Of a DNA stretch of 44,626 nucleotides, positions 25,112 to 33,453 are shown piece after piece (the first letter of the stretch is position 1; every line of letters begins with the position of its first letter). Origin of the DNA: Pseudomonadota bacterium (GTDB taxonomy: Bacteria; Pseudomonadota; Gammaproteobacteria; Steroidobacterales; Steroidobacteraceae); contig JAKCDC010000021.1 in assembly GCA_021838635.1 (NCBI GenBank), positions 1 through 44,626 on the forward strand, given 5' to 3'. A model generated the notes under the pieces. The model saw only the letters and a list, made by a program, of their open reading frames with translations. It had not been told where the DNA came from and made no database searches. The position numbers were made by a program, and so were the translations under genes.

Positions 25112-26983
25112 GTGAGCACTCACTCAGGGCAGGCGCGCGGCTGGACGGTCGCAGCGGTGATCGGGGCGACCGGCATCGTCTACGGCGACATCGGCACCAG
25201 CCCGCTCTATGCGCTGGAGGAGACGCTCACCGAGGCCGGGCATTTCGACCATCTGGCCGTGCTCGGCTCGCTGTCGTTGATTCTCTGGGCGTTGACCATC
25301 TCGGTCACCGTCAAATACATCAGCATCATCATGCGCGCGGACAACGAAGGCGAGGGCGGGATCCTCGCCATGTTCGCCCTGGCGCAGCGCAACAGCGTCG
25401 CCGGCAGCCTGTGGGCGCGCGTGATCGTGGGCCTGGCGCTCGCCGGCACGGCATTTTTCTTCTGCGACTCGCTGATCACTCCGGCCATCAGCGTACTCAG
25501 TGCCGCGGAGGGCCTTGAGGTGTTGAGTCCGGATTTCACGCACCTGATCGTGCCGGTCACGGTGGCAGTGATCCTGGGGCTGTTCATCTACCAGCGACGC
25601 GGCACCGCCAGGGTCGGGGCGCTGTTTGGCCCGATCATGATCGTTTGGTTCCTGGTGCTCGCCGTCACCGGCGTCAATGCGATCCGCGCCGATCCGGTGG
25701 TGCTCGATGCCATCAACCCGATCTACGGCATGGAGCTGCTGGTGCACCGCCCCGGCGTGTCGCTCGCGGTGATCGGCGCAGTCTTCCTGTGCCTCACCGG
25801 CGGCGAGGCGCTCTATGCCGACATGGGACATTTCGGCAAGGAGCCGGTGCGCATCGCCTGGTACTTCCTCATCTGGCCGTCGCTGCTCATCAACTACTTC
25901 GGCCAGGGCGCGCTGCAGCTCGCCCACGGGCACTACATCCCGCTCACGCTGTACTACATGGTCTCCCCGACCGCGCTGCCGTGGATGGTGATCCTGGCGA
26001 CCGCGGCGAGCGTGATCGCCTCCCAGGCGGTGATCTCCGGGGCGTTCTCCATGGCCCGCCAGGCCGTGCAGCTTGATCTGTTGCCGCGCATCCGCGTCCT
26101 GCAGACCTCGGACACCGAACTCGGACAAATCTATGTCCCGGCCGTCAATTGGCTGGTGTGTGTCGCGGTGGTCGCCTTCGTGGTGGGGTTCCGATCCTCG
26201 AACGCGCTGTCGGCCGCATACGGCTCGGCCGTTGTCGGCACCATGCTGATCACCACCGTGCTCGGGGCATTCGTGGCCCTGCAGCAGTGGAACTGGCCGA
26301 AGTGGTGGGTCACGCTGCTGTTCGGACTGCTATTCGTGGTCGATAGTGTGTTCTTCATCGGCAACATGACCAAAGTACCCAGCGGCGGCTGGATTCCGCT
26401 GGCGCTCGCGGTCGTGCTGTTCGCCGTATTCGTCACCTGGCGCAGCGGACGGCTTGAGCTGCGCGCCGCTCTGGTCCGCCAGGCGATCCCGCGCAGCGAG
26501 CTGCCGAACCTGCTTGCCAGCGTGCACCGGGTGCCCGGCACCGCGGTATTCCTCGCCAGCACGCCTGACCTCATACCTTCGGCGTTGATCCGCAACCTCG
26601 AATACAACCGCGTGGTGCACGAGCGGGTGATCATCCTGAACCTGGAGATCATGCGCACACCGCGCCAGGATCCGGCCAATCGCGTCGAGATCGACGAGAC
26701 CCTGCCCGGGATCTACCTGGTGACGGCGCGTTTCGGGTTCATGGAAACGCCCGACGTCGGGGAGGCGTTGCGCGGCTGCCGAGCGCGTGGCCTGAAGGTG
26801 TTCATGGAGGACAGCTCATTCTTCGTCGGCCAACACGTGGTCCGCGCGCGCGACACCCCCGGCTGGCGCGGTATCCAGCGGCAGATGTTCGCACGCATGC
26901 AGCGGCACAGCACCCAAGCGGCGGAATTCTTCCGCATGCCGCAGCGCGGAGTCGTCTCGCTCAACACCGTGGTGGAAATCTGA
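25112..26983 (+). CDS. kup: low-affinity potassium transporter Kup
   Basis: Inner-membrane K+/H+ symporter of the KUP/HAK family with twelve predicted membrane segments. The family opening GIVYGDIGTSPLYAL is at residues 20-34, with GEGGILAMFAL, ADMGHFGKEPVRIAW and PRIRVLQTS further on, and a cytoplasmic C-terminal domain from about 480 with LNLEIMRTPR. The GTG at 25112 gives 623 residues, matching the usual length (about 622-628) and following the SET gene stop by 4 nt. Confidence 0.96.
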   Translation: MSTHSGQARGWTVAAVIGATGIVYGDIGTSPLYALEETLTEAGHFDHLAVLGSLSLILWALTISVTVKYISIIMRADNEGEGGILAMFALAQRNSVAGSLWARVIVGLALAGTAFFFCDSLITPAISVLSAAEGLEVLSPDFTHLIVPVTVAVILGLFIYQRRGTARVGALFGPIMIVWFLVLAVTGVNAIRADPVVLDAINPIYGMELLVHRPGVSLAVIGAVFLCLTGGEALYADMGHFGKEPVRIAWYFLIWPSLLINYFGQGALQLAHGHYIPLTLYYMVSPTALPWMVILATAASVIASQAVISGAFSMARQAVQLDLLPRIRVLQTSDTELGQIYVPAVNWLVCVAVVAFVVGFRSSNALSAAYGSAVVGTMLITTVLGAFVALQQWNWPKWWVTLLFGLLFVVDSVFFIGNMTKVPSGGWIPLALAVVLFAVFVTWRSGRLELRAALVRQAIPRSELPNLLASVHRVPGTAVFLASTPDLIPSALIRNLEYNRVVHERVIILNLEIMRTPRQDPANRVEIDETLPGIYLVTARFGFMETPDVGEALRGCRARGLKVFMEDSSFFVGQHVVRARDTPGWRGIQRQMFARMQRHSTQAAEFFRMPQRGVVSLNTVVEI

Positions 26984-27026
26984 GGCGCCGCGTGCCCGAG
27001 CGTGAACCGACGGCCCGAGGCGGCCG

Positions 27027-27554
27027 GTGAACCTCGCACAGCCGCAAGTCTCGCTGATCGCGGCCATGGCCGAGAACGGCTGCATCGGGCGCGACAACAC
27101 GCTGCCCTGGCGGCTGGCCGATGACCTGAAGCGCTTCAAAGGCATCACCACCGGCAAGCCGATCCTGATGGGCCGGCGCACCTTCGAGTCGATCGGCCGG
27201 CCGCTGCCCGAGCGGCGCAACCTCGTCCTGACGCGCAACCGCCAGTGGCACAGTCCCGGAGTGCTCGCCGTGCACTCCCTCGGTCACGCCCTCGGTTGCG
27301 TGCGCGAGGCGCCGGAGCTGATCGGCATCGGCGGCGCCGAGGTGTACCGCCTGCTGATGCCGTTCGCGCGCCGCATCTACCTGACGCTGGTGCACGCCGA
27401 GATCAGCGGCGATACCTTCTTTCCGGCCATCGACCCGACCCAGTGGACGGATGTCGAGTGCCATCGCCACGCCGCCGACGCGCGCAACGCCTACCCGTTC
27501 ACCTTCATGATCCTCGAGCGCAAGGGCGCGCCGCAGGCCCCCGGAGCCTATTGA
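27027..27554 (+). CDS. folA: dihydrofolate reductase
   Basis: Reduces dihydrofolate to tetrahydrofolate with NADPH. Seen: SLIAAMAENGCIGRDNTLPW (9-28), the acidic active-site residue D33 in LADDLKRFK, LMGRRTFESIGRPLP, and the nucleotide-loop GIGGAEVYR. 175 residues from a GTG with GAGGCGG upstream. 43 nt after kup; its last 7 nt overlap the convergent aminotransferase gene. Confidence 0.96.
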   Translation: MNLAQPQVSLIAAMAENGCIGRDNTLPWRLADDLKRFKGITTGKPILMGRRTFESIGRPLPERRNLVLTRNRQWHSPGVLAVHSLGHALGCVREAPELIGIGGAEVYRLLMPFARRIYLTLVHAEISGDTFFPAIDPTQWTDVECHRHAADARNAYPFTFMILERKGAPQAPGAY

Positions 27555-28744
27555 GCAAGCGCCCGGGCAACCGCCTCGGCGAAATACGGAATGTTCTCCT
27601 GACGCAGGCCGGCGACGTTGATCCGGCTGTCGTCGGTCATGTAGACATGATGCGCCTCGCGCAACCGCCGCACGGTGTGCGCATCGACGCCGAGGTAGGA
27701 GAACATGCCATGCTGGCGCACGATGTGGCCGAAGTCCCGCGCCGGGCAGCTCGCCGCGAGCGCCGCGGCCGCCGCCTCGCGCAGCTTCAGGATGCGCTCG
27801 CGCATCGCGTCGAGCTCGCGCTGCCAGACCCCGCGCAGCGATGCGTTGCCCAGAATCTCCGCCACGATCGCCGCACCATGATCCGGGGGCATCGAGTACA
27901 GCCCGCGGGCAATGCGCACCAGCTGCGTAAGCGCCGCCTCGGCGGCCGTGCCGTTCTGACTGACCGTGATCAGACAGCCGACGCGCTCGCGGTAGAGGCC
28001 GAAGTTCTTCGAGCAGGACACCGCGATCAGCGCCTCGGGCAGCTGCTCGGCGAGCAGGCGCAGGCCGAAGGCGTCCTCCTCCACCCCCCGACCGAGGCCC
28101 TGATAGGCCATGTCGATGAACGGCAGCAGCTCACGCTCGGCGAGCAGCGCAGCGATCTGCCGCCACTGGCCCTCCTCCAGATCCGCACCCGTGGGGTTGT
28201 GACAGGAGGCGTGCAGCAGCACCACTGAGCGCGGCGGCAGCTTCGCAAGCGCGCCCATCATGGCCTCGAACGCCACGCCGCCGGTCGTGGCCTCGAAATA
28301 CGGATAGCGTTCGAGCTTCAGGCCGCAGCCGGAAAGCAGTGGCACGTGATTCGCCCAGGTCGGGTCGCTCACATGCACCACCGCCTCGGGACGCGCCGCG
28401 CGAATCAGCTCCGCACCGAGACGCAGCGCGCCGCACCCACCCGGGGCCTGCACGGCCCGGACCCGCTCGGTGCGCTCGAGCGCGGAGTGTTCGCCGAGCG
28501 CCAAACGTCGCAGCGCCTCATTGAACGCAGGGTTGCCGGCGGGGGCCACGTACGTCTTGGTGCGCTGGCGCTCCAGGACGGCGCGCTCGGCCTCGCGCAC
28601 CGCCTGCATGACGGGCGTCTCGCCGCGATCGTCACGGTACACGCCGACACCCAGATCGACCTTGCGGGCGTCTGTATCGGCGCGAAATGCGGCCATCAGG
28701 CCGAGGATGGGATCCGGCGCCAGCCGGTCGAGATGCTCAAGCAC
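27548..28744 (-). CDS. aspartate/aromatic amino acid aminotransferase (class I, AspC/TyrB type)
   Basis: PLP-dependent aminotransferase of fold type I, 398 residues, full length. The PLP lysine is K246 in SCSKNFGLYRERVG; D211 (FIDMAYQG) and N183 (CHNPTG) complete the cofactor site. The DLGVGVYRDDRGETPV opening and GLYSMPPDHGAAIV segment place it in the AspC/TyrB subgroup; which amino acid it prefers cannot be read. GTG start with GGAGA at a good distance. A TAAACT box about 50 nt upstream could be its -10. Divergent from motA. Confidence 0.92.
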   Translation of the reverse strand: MLEHLDRLAPDPILGLMAAFRADTDARKVDLGVGVYRDDRGETPVMQAVREAERAVLERQRTKTYVAPAGNPAFNEALRRLALGEHSALERTERVRAVQAPGGCGALRLGAELIRAARPEAVVHVSDPTWANHVPLLSGCGLKLERYPYFEATTGGVAFEAMMGALAKLPPRSVVLLHASCHNPTGADLEEGQWRQIAALLAERELLPFIDMAYQGLGRGVEEDAFGLRLLAEQLPEALIAVSCSKNFGLYRERVGCLITVSQNGTAAEAALTQLVRIARGLYSMPPDHGAAIVAEILGNASLRGVWQRELDAMRERILKLREAAAAALAASCPARDFGHIVRQHGMFSYLGVDAHTVRRLREAHHVYMTDDSRINVAGLRQENIPYFAEAVARALAQ

Positions 28745-28943
28745 GGGGGTCTCCTCGCCGCAACCCTCTGGCGGCGTTCCGCGAGCAGTTTACACGGTCA
28801 GCGTCACAGTTCCGGCCGTCCGTGGTTCAAGATCATCCCGCTACCGCCGATACTCGCATCAGCACCGCTGTGCAAAGGACCGGATGGCCCGGATTGGCGC
28901 CTGGACTTCTGCGCGGCACTCTCAGTACAGGCGCTGCCAGCTC

Positions 28944-29810
28944 GTGATTCAGATCATCGGAAGCATTGTCGTCCTCGCCTGCGTGGCGGTAGGCTTCATG
29001 ATCGAGGGTGGGAAGCTGCTCGCGCTGTGGCACCCGGCGGAATTCCTGATCATCATCGGGGCGGCCTTCGGCGCGTTCCTCACCAGCAATCCGATCAAGG
29101 TAGTCAAGGCGAGCTTCGCCGGCATCGTCTCGCTGCTGAAGCAGGAGCGCTACGAGCACGACGACTACGTGTCGATCCTGAAGCTGCTCTACGACGTGCT
29201 GCTGCGCATCCGCAAGGAAGGCCTGATGGCGATCGAGTCTGACATCGACTCGCCCGACGGCGGCCAGTTGTTCAAGAAATATCCACAGATCGCGGCCGAT
29301 CATCACCTGCGCAACTTCATCACCGACAGCCTGCGCCTGATGGTGGGCGGCAACCTCAACCCGCACGAGTTCGAGAGCCTGCTCGATGAGGAGCTCGAGA
29401 CCTTTCGCCAGGAGGTGCACGAGCCGGGCCACGCGGTACAGCGCATGGCCGACGCGCTGCCGGGCTTCGGCATCGTCGCGGCGGTGCTTGGCATCGTGAA
29501 CACCATGGCCTCGATCGCCGGGGCCGACACCGCCAGCATCGGCGAGCGGGTCGCCTCGGCGCTGGTCGGCACGTTCCTCGGCATTCTGGTCTCGTATGGC
29601 TTCGCCGGCCCGCTCGCCGCGGCCATGGGGCATGCGGCCAACGATGAGGTCAAGGCGTTCGAACTGGTCAAGATGGCGCTGGTGGCGAACGTGCGCGGCT
29701 ACGTGCCGGCGGTGGCGATCGAGTTCGCGCGCAAGCTGCTGTTCAGTGACGTGCGGCCGAGTTTCGCGGACCTCGAGGCGCAGCTGAAGAACAAAGCCGC
29801 GAAAGCCTGA
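28944..29810 (+). CDS. motA: flagellar motor stator protein MotA
   Basis: Inner-membrane proton-channel subunit of the flagellar stator. Four hydrophobic segments (about 1-20, 33-50, 172-195, 203-225). The cytoplasmic loop keeps R90 and E98 (LRIRKEGLMAIESD), which interact with the rotor in E. coli, and the channel prolines P173 (ALPGFGIVAAVLG) and P223. The GTG at 28944 aligns with the N-terminus of E. coli-type MotA and gives 288 residues; upstream codons lack family character. Its TGA overlaps the motB ATG by one nt. Confidence 0.94.
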   Translation: MIQIIGSIVVLACVAVGFMIEGGKLLALWHPAEFLIIIGAAFGAFLTSNPIKVVKASFAGIVSLLKQERYEHDDYVSILKLLYDVLLRIRKEGLMAIESDIDSPDGGQLFKKYPQIAADHHLRNFITDSLRLMVGGNLNPHEFESLLDEELETFRQEVHEPGHAVQRMADALPGFGIVAAVLGIVNTMASIAGADTASIGERVASALVGTFLGILVSYGFAGPLAAAMGHAANDEVKAFELVKMALVANVRGYVPAVAIEFARKLLFSDVRPSFADLEAQLKNKAAKA

Positions 29811-30808
29811 TGGCCGCACTGAAAGACGAACGGCCGCTGATCATCGTCAAGAAGGCGCGGCGCGGCAACGCCGGTCACCACGGCGGGGCTTGGAAAGTCG
29901 CGTATGCGGACTTCGTCACCGCCATGATGGCGTTCTTCCTGGTGATGTGGATCGTCACGGCGGTCAACAAGGCCCAGCGCGCGGCGATCTTCAACTACTT
30001 CAAGAACCCCAGCATGCAGACCGGGCAGAGCACGCGCGCGGCGCCCGGCCCGCAGGGCCCGGGCGGCGCGAGCACCAGCCCGATCAACCTGGGCGGCGGG
30101 CTGAACGGGATGAACATCAGCCCGCACCCGATTGCGGCGATCCATGCGCCGCAGAGCGGCGCCGGCAACAACGATTCGCTGCGCGCGAACCCGAAGCGGA
30201 TCACCACCCAGCAGGCCCGCAAGCGCGTCGCCCAGGCCGACCACAAGCGCCTGCAGTCCCTGATGGCGCAGTTGCGCCAAGCGGTGGAGAAGAGTCAGGC
30301 CCTCAAGCCGTTCAAGAATCAGCTGCTGCTCGACATCACCCCGCGGGGGGTGCGCATCCAAATCGTCGATGCCAAGAACCGGCCGATGTTCGACCTCGGC
30401 AGCGCGAAGCTGCGCGGCTACACCCGCCGCATCCTCGAGACACTCGCCCCGTACCTGAACTCCGTGCCAAACCAGATCGCAATCATCGGCCACACCGATG
30501 CGCACCCCTATCCCGGTCACAATCACTACACGAACTGGGAGCTGTCGGCCGATCGGGCCAACGCGGCCCGCCGCGCCCTCGTGCAAGGCGGCCTGAAGCA
30601 CGGCAAGGTCGCCCGTGTCGTCGGACTCGCCTCGACGGTGCTGTTCGACAAGACCAATCCGTTCGACCCCATCAACCGTCGCATCAGCATCATCGTCATG
30701 ACACGCCGCGAGGCGGAAGCGGCCCTGCGCGCCGACACCGGTTCGGCCAACCCGATCGTCCCGAGCGAGCTGCCGCCCGCGGCGGGGAGTGCGCCGAGGC
30801 CACGCTAG
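29810..30808 (+). CDS. motB: flagellar motor stator protein MotB
   Basis: Stator subunit that anchors MotA to peptidoglycan. The single membrane segment YADFVTAMMAFFLVMWIV carries the proton-carrying aspartate D34. A plug/linker region rich in Gly, Pro and Asn follows (about 60-135), then an OmpA-type peptidoglycan-binding domain with IIGHTDAHPY and NWELSADRANAARRAL. 332 residues. The N-terminus has basic residues and histidines (KKARRGNAGHHGG). Sequence suggests proton-type rather than sodium-type (PomB) stators. No other flagellar gene is in the window. Confidence 0.95.
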   Translation: MAALKDERPLIIVKKARRGNAGHHGGAWKVAYADFVTAMMAFFLVMWIVTAVNKAQRAAIFNYFKNPSMQTGQSTRAAPGPQGPGGASTSPINLGGGLNGMNISPHPIAAIHAPQSGAGNNDSLRANPKRITTQQARKRVAQADHKRLQSLMAQLRQAVEKSQALKPFKNQLLLDITPRGVRIQIVDAKNRPMFDLGSAKLRGYTRRILETLAPYLNSVPNQIAIIGHTDAHPYPGHNHYTNWELSADRANAARRALVQGGLKHGKVARVVGLASTVLFDKTNPFDPINRRISIIVMTRREAEAALRADTGSANPIVPSELPPAAGSAPRPR

Positions 30809-30934
30809 GCCGGCGATTTCCTCACCGGCTGCTGACCGGGCGCGACGTACAGTGGCGGCGCTTGAGCGGCCTGTGCACCACGATGAACCGCGCGGCGCAC
30901 CAGCGCGGTGCGGTTGCAACGCCCCGAAGCGCGC

Positions 30935-30965
30935 GGGTGCGGATTTTACCGGGAAATCCGCACCC
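30935..30965. repeat. perfect 12-bp inverted repeat upstream of porin
   Basis: Arms GGGTGCGGATTT (30935-30946) and AAATCCGCACCC (30954-30965) are separated by 7 nt. No T run follows on either strand, so it is not a typical intrinsic terminator for motAB. It sits 8 nt before a sigma-54-like promoter and is a candidate operator or RNA hairpin. Confidence 0.6.
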
Positions 30966-30973
30966 AAAGACGC

Positions 30974-30989
30974 TGGCACGGGGCGTGCT
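30974..30989 (+). promoter_or_regulatory. candidate sigma-54 (RpoN) promoter of the porin gene
   Basis: TGGCACG (30974-30980), then GGGC, then GTGCT (30985-30989): a -24 GG and a -12 GC with exactly 10 nt between, against the sigma-54 consensus TGGCACG-N4-TTGCW. One mismatch in the -12 half. The leader to the porin ATG would be about 35 nt, with AAAGG as ribosome site. No activator gene is nearby. Confidence 0.5.
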
Positions 30990-31034
30990 AGCGGTGCTCT
31001 GTCCGCTCCCCACTGCGTTCACGAAAGGCTCAGC

Positions 31035-32132
31035 ATGGCCACACGCTCCCCGACTCTGCCGCTCCTGGTCGCGGCGCTCGCCGCGCTCGCGCCGGTGGGC
31101 GCTCGCGCCGCCGACACCCCCGCCGCGACGCTCGAGACACTGCTCGCGAACTCCGGCATCACGGCCTCCGGGTATCTGGCCGCCTCGTACTACGCCTCCT
31201 CCGGCGGCAACACCTACCATCAGTTCGACACCGCGCACAATGCGTTCCAGCTCGACCAGGCCGGGCTCACCCTCGCGTACCAACCCAAAGAGGGCTTCGG
31301 CGCGCTCATGGATGTCATCGGCGGCAGTGACGCGAAGATCGTCAACGCCGCCGAGAACGGCACGGCCTCCAGCAACAACGCAATCGATCTGCTGCAGGGC
31401 TACGTGCAGTACGTCCAGGGCGCCCTCACGCTCGAGGCGGGCAAGTTCACCACGCTCGCTGGCGCCGAGGTCATCGCGCCGACGGGCAACACCAACTTCT
31501 CGCGGTCGTTTCTCTTCTATGCCGAGCCGATGACGCATACCGGGGTGCGCGCCAGCTATGCGTTCAACAGCGTGGTGAGCGTGACGCTCGGGGTCAACAA
31601 TGGCTGGAACTACACCAACGTGACCTCTGGATCGAAGACCGTGGAACTTGGCGTGGCGCTCACCCCGACCGGAAAGTTCTCGCTGTCCGCCCAGAGCTAT
31701 ATCGGCAATGACCCGATCGATCTGGCTCGCCGCACGCTCATCGACACCGTCGCCACGTACAACCTCACCACCGCCTTGCAGTTCGTGGCCAGCTACGACT
31801 GGGGTCAGCAGCGCGCGAGCCGCGTGACCCTTGGCGGCCAGTGGAGTGGCGTGGCGCTGTACGTCAATTACCGCTTCAACCCTCGCTGGCGCGTCTCGCT
31901 ACGCGGGGAGTCCTTCGATGACCGCAACGGGTTCATCACAGGGACCCGCCAGCGCCTGAAGGAAGGGACCATTACCTTCGGCTATGACCCGGCGGCGGAT
32001 TTCGAGCTGCGCTTCGAGGGTCGCTACGACACGTCCAATCGGCCGAGCTTTCTCTATACCTCGGCCGGCGGCATCACCCAGGCCAGCACGCACCAGAGCG
32101 AACTGGCCGTGCAAGGCGTGTACTGGTTCTAG
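31035..32132 (+). CDS. outer-membrane beta-barrel porin, BBP2/OmpL-like
   Basis: 365 residues with a clear signal peptide (LPLLVAALAALAPVGARA, cleavage near 26). After a short helix-like piece (TLETLLANSGITASGYLAAS), alternating hydrophobic/polar strands rich in Tyr, Gly and Asn follow, for example LTLAYQPKEGFGALMDVI and FELRFEGRYDTSN, ending in the C-terminal YWF typical of BAM-inserted proteins. GKFTTLAGAEVIAP and NFSRSFLFYAEPMTHTG are phrases of the putative porin family BBP2 (OmpL-like). Substrate unknown. ATG at 31035 with AAAGG upstream. Preceded by a sigma-54-like promoter and followed by a strong hairpin, so probably monocistronic. Confidence 0.85.
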   Translation: MATRSPTLPLLVAALAALAPVGARAADTPAATLETLLANSGITASGYLAASYYASSGGNTYHQFDTAHNAFQLDQAGLTLAYQPKEGFGALMDVIGGSDAKIVNAAENGTASSNNAIDLLQGYVQYVQGALTLEAGKFTTLAGAEVIAPTGNTNFSRSFLFYAEPMTHTGVRASYAFNSVVSVTLGVNNGWNYTNVTSGSKTVELGVALTPTGKFSLSAQSYIGNDPIDLARRTLIDTVATYNLTTALQFVASYDWGQQRASRVTLGGQWSGVALYVNYRFNPRWRVSLRGESFDDRNGFITGTRQRLKEGTITFGYDPAADFELRFEGRYDTSNRPSFLYTSAGGITQASTHQSELAVQGVYWF

Positions 32133-32143
32133 GCCGGTCGCTG

Positions 32144-32167
32144 CGGGCCGCTGCGCGCAGCGGCCCG
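32144..32167. terminator. hairpin after the porin gene
   Basis: A fully self-complementary 24-nt GC-rich sequence (arm CGGGCCGCTGCG) starts 12 nt after the porin stop and is followed by TCATTTC, a weak T-rich stretch on the plus strand. Position suggests a terminator; the short U tract makes this moderate. Confidence 0.5.
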
Positions 32168-32183
32168 TCATTTCACGCATGCC

Positions 32184-32239
32184 CCGAGCGCTCGGATCGT
32201 GCTAAGGTAAGTCCGTCTCTGTTCACCCGATCCGAGCGC
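32184..32239. promoter_or_regulatory. CCGAGCGC inverted/direct repeat array before the desaturase
   Basis: Arms GCGCTCGGATCG (32188-32199) and CGATCCGAGCGC (32228-32239) form a perfect 12-bp inverted repeat around a 28-nt spacer. The left arm also belongs to a second perfect palindrome, CCGAGCGCTCGG (32184-32195), so CCGAGCGC occurs as direct repeats at 32184 and 32232. The desaturase ATG is 10 nt after the right arm. The spacer holds a possible -10 (TAAGGT, 32203-32208). It looks like an operator array for a dimeric repressor, or a 5'-leader hairpin. Confidence 0.55.
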
Positions 32240-32248
32240 GCACCGCCC

Positions 32249-33418
32249 ATGCCGAACTCATCCGCCCCGGCTCCGTCCTCTTCAGTCCCGTCGGCACCGC
32301 CGATCTGGACGAATATCATATTGTTTTCCTTGACGTTTCTAGCTGCGGCAGTGCTGGTGCCCTGGTACGGCATCGTGCACGGGTACAGCATCGCGGCCTG
32401 GGTGCTGCTCGGGGTCTTTTTGACGGCGAACGAGCTGTCGATCACCGCCGGCTACCACCGGCTCTGGGCGCACCGCGCCTATGAGGCGCACTGGAGCCTG
32501 CGGCTGGTGTTCATGGTATTCGGCACCATGGCGCTGCAGAACAGCGCCTGGGCCTGGTGCAGCGGCCATCGCCGCCATCACCTGAACGTCGATGACGAGG
32601 AACTTGACCCGTATTCGGCGCGCCGCGGCTTCTGGTTCTCGCACATCGGCTGGATGGTGCGGGAGTACCCGAGCGGACTGGAAGACTTCAGCAACATTCC
32701 GGATCTGCGCCGCGACCGCATGCTCGCCTTCCAGCACCGTCATTACCTCGTCCTGGTGCTGCTGACGAACTTCGGTCTGCCGCTGCTCGCCGGCTGGCTG
32801 GTCGGGGACGTGTGGGGCGTGTTCCTGCTCGCCGGGGTGCTGCGCCTGGTGCTCAGTCACCACTTCACGTTCTTCATCAATTCGCTGGCGCACATGTGGG
32901 GTTCGCGCCCGTACACTGAGGAGAACACCGCGCGCGACAACCCGGTGTTGGCGGTGCTGACCTTCGGTGAGGGCTACCACAACTTCCACCACATCTTCGC
33001 GCACGACTACCGCAATGGGGTGCGCTGGTGGCAGTGGGACCCGACCAAGTGGCTGATCGCGAGCCTGCAGTACGTCGGACTGACGCGCAAGCTGAAGCGC
33101 ACGCCGGTATTCCAGATCCAGCGCGCGCTGCTCGCGATGCAGTTCCAGCGGGCACAGACCGCGCTCGCGCAGGTGGCCCCGACCGCGCCCCCCTCGCGCA
33201 TCACCGAGCTCCATCAGCACATCGCGCGCGAGTACGACAGTTTCCTCGCCGCCATCGCCGACTGGGCCAAAGTGAAGGAACAGTGGCTCACGGAGAAGAA
33301 GCGTGCCGTGGTCGAGCACTGGGAGCACGCCAGCTTCCAGCTGCGCTTCAAGGAACTCGAGCAGCGTCTGCGCCTGCAGCGCCGCCGGCTGCGCATGCTG
33401 CAGGCTCAGCTCGCCTGA
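32249..33418 (+). CDS. membrane fatty acid (acyl-CoA delta-9 type) desaturase with C-terminal coiled coil
   Basis: Diiron membrane desaturase introducing a double bond into saturated acyl chains. The three histidine boxes of the acyl-CoA desaturase group are present: HRLWAH (70-75), HRRHH (107-111) and HNFHH (244-248). Membrane pairs lie at about 22-60 and 165-200. Residues 1-18 are Ser/Pro/Ala-rich. Beyond the usual end near 285 there is an extra 100-residue tail, mostly charged helix with heptad-like repeats (KELEQRLRLQRRRLRMLQAQ), predicted to be coiled coil; I do not recognise its role. In Pseudomonas a related desaturase is repressed by the TetR-type DesT, a parallel for the repeat array upstream. 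Confidence 0.92.
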   Translation: MPNSSAPAPSSSVPSAPPIWTNIILFSLTFLAAAVLVPWYGIVHGYSIAAWVLLGVFLTANELSITAGYHRLWAHRAYEAHWSLRLVFMVFGTMALQNSAWAWCSGHRRHHLNVDDEELDPYSARRGFWFSHIGWMVREYPSGLEDFSNIPDLRRDRMLAFQHRHYLVLVLLTNFGLPLLAGWLVGDVWGVFLLAGVLRLVLSHHFTFFINSLAHMWGSRPYTEENTARDNPVLAVLTFGEGYHNFHHIFAHDYRNGVRWWQWDPTKWLIASLQYVGLTRKLKRTPVFQIQRALLAMQFQRAQTALAQVAPTAPPSRITELHQHIAREYDSFLAAIADWAKVKEQWLTEKKRAVVEHWEHASFQLRFKELEQRLRLQRRRLRMLQAQLA

Positions 33419-33453
33419 GTCCGCAGCCCTTGCCGACAGCGCGGTAGTTTTCC

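Noticed and set aside
30935-30965. Inverted repeat as an intrinsic terminator of motAB
   Set aside because: It lies about 125 nt after motB and has no T run on either strand; kept as a possible operator instead.
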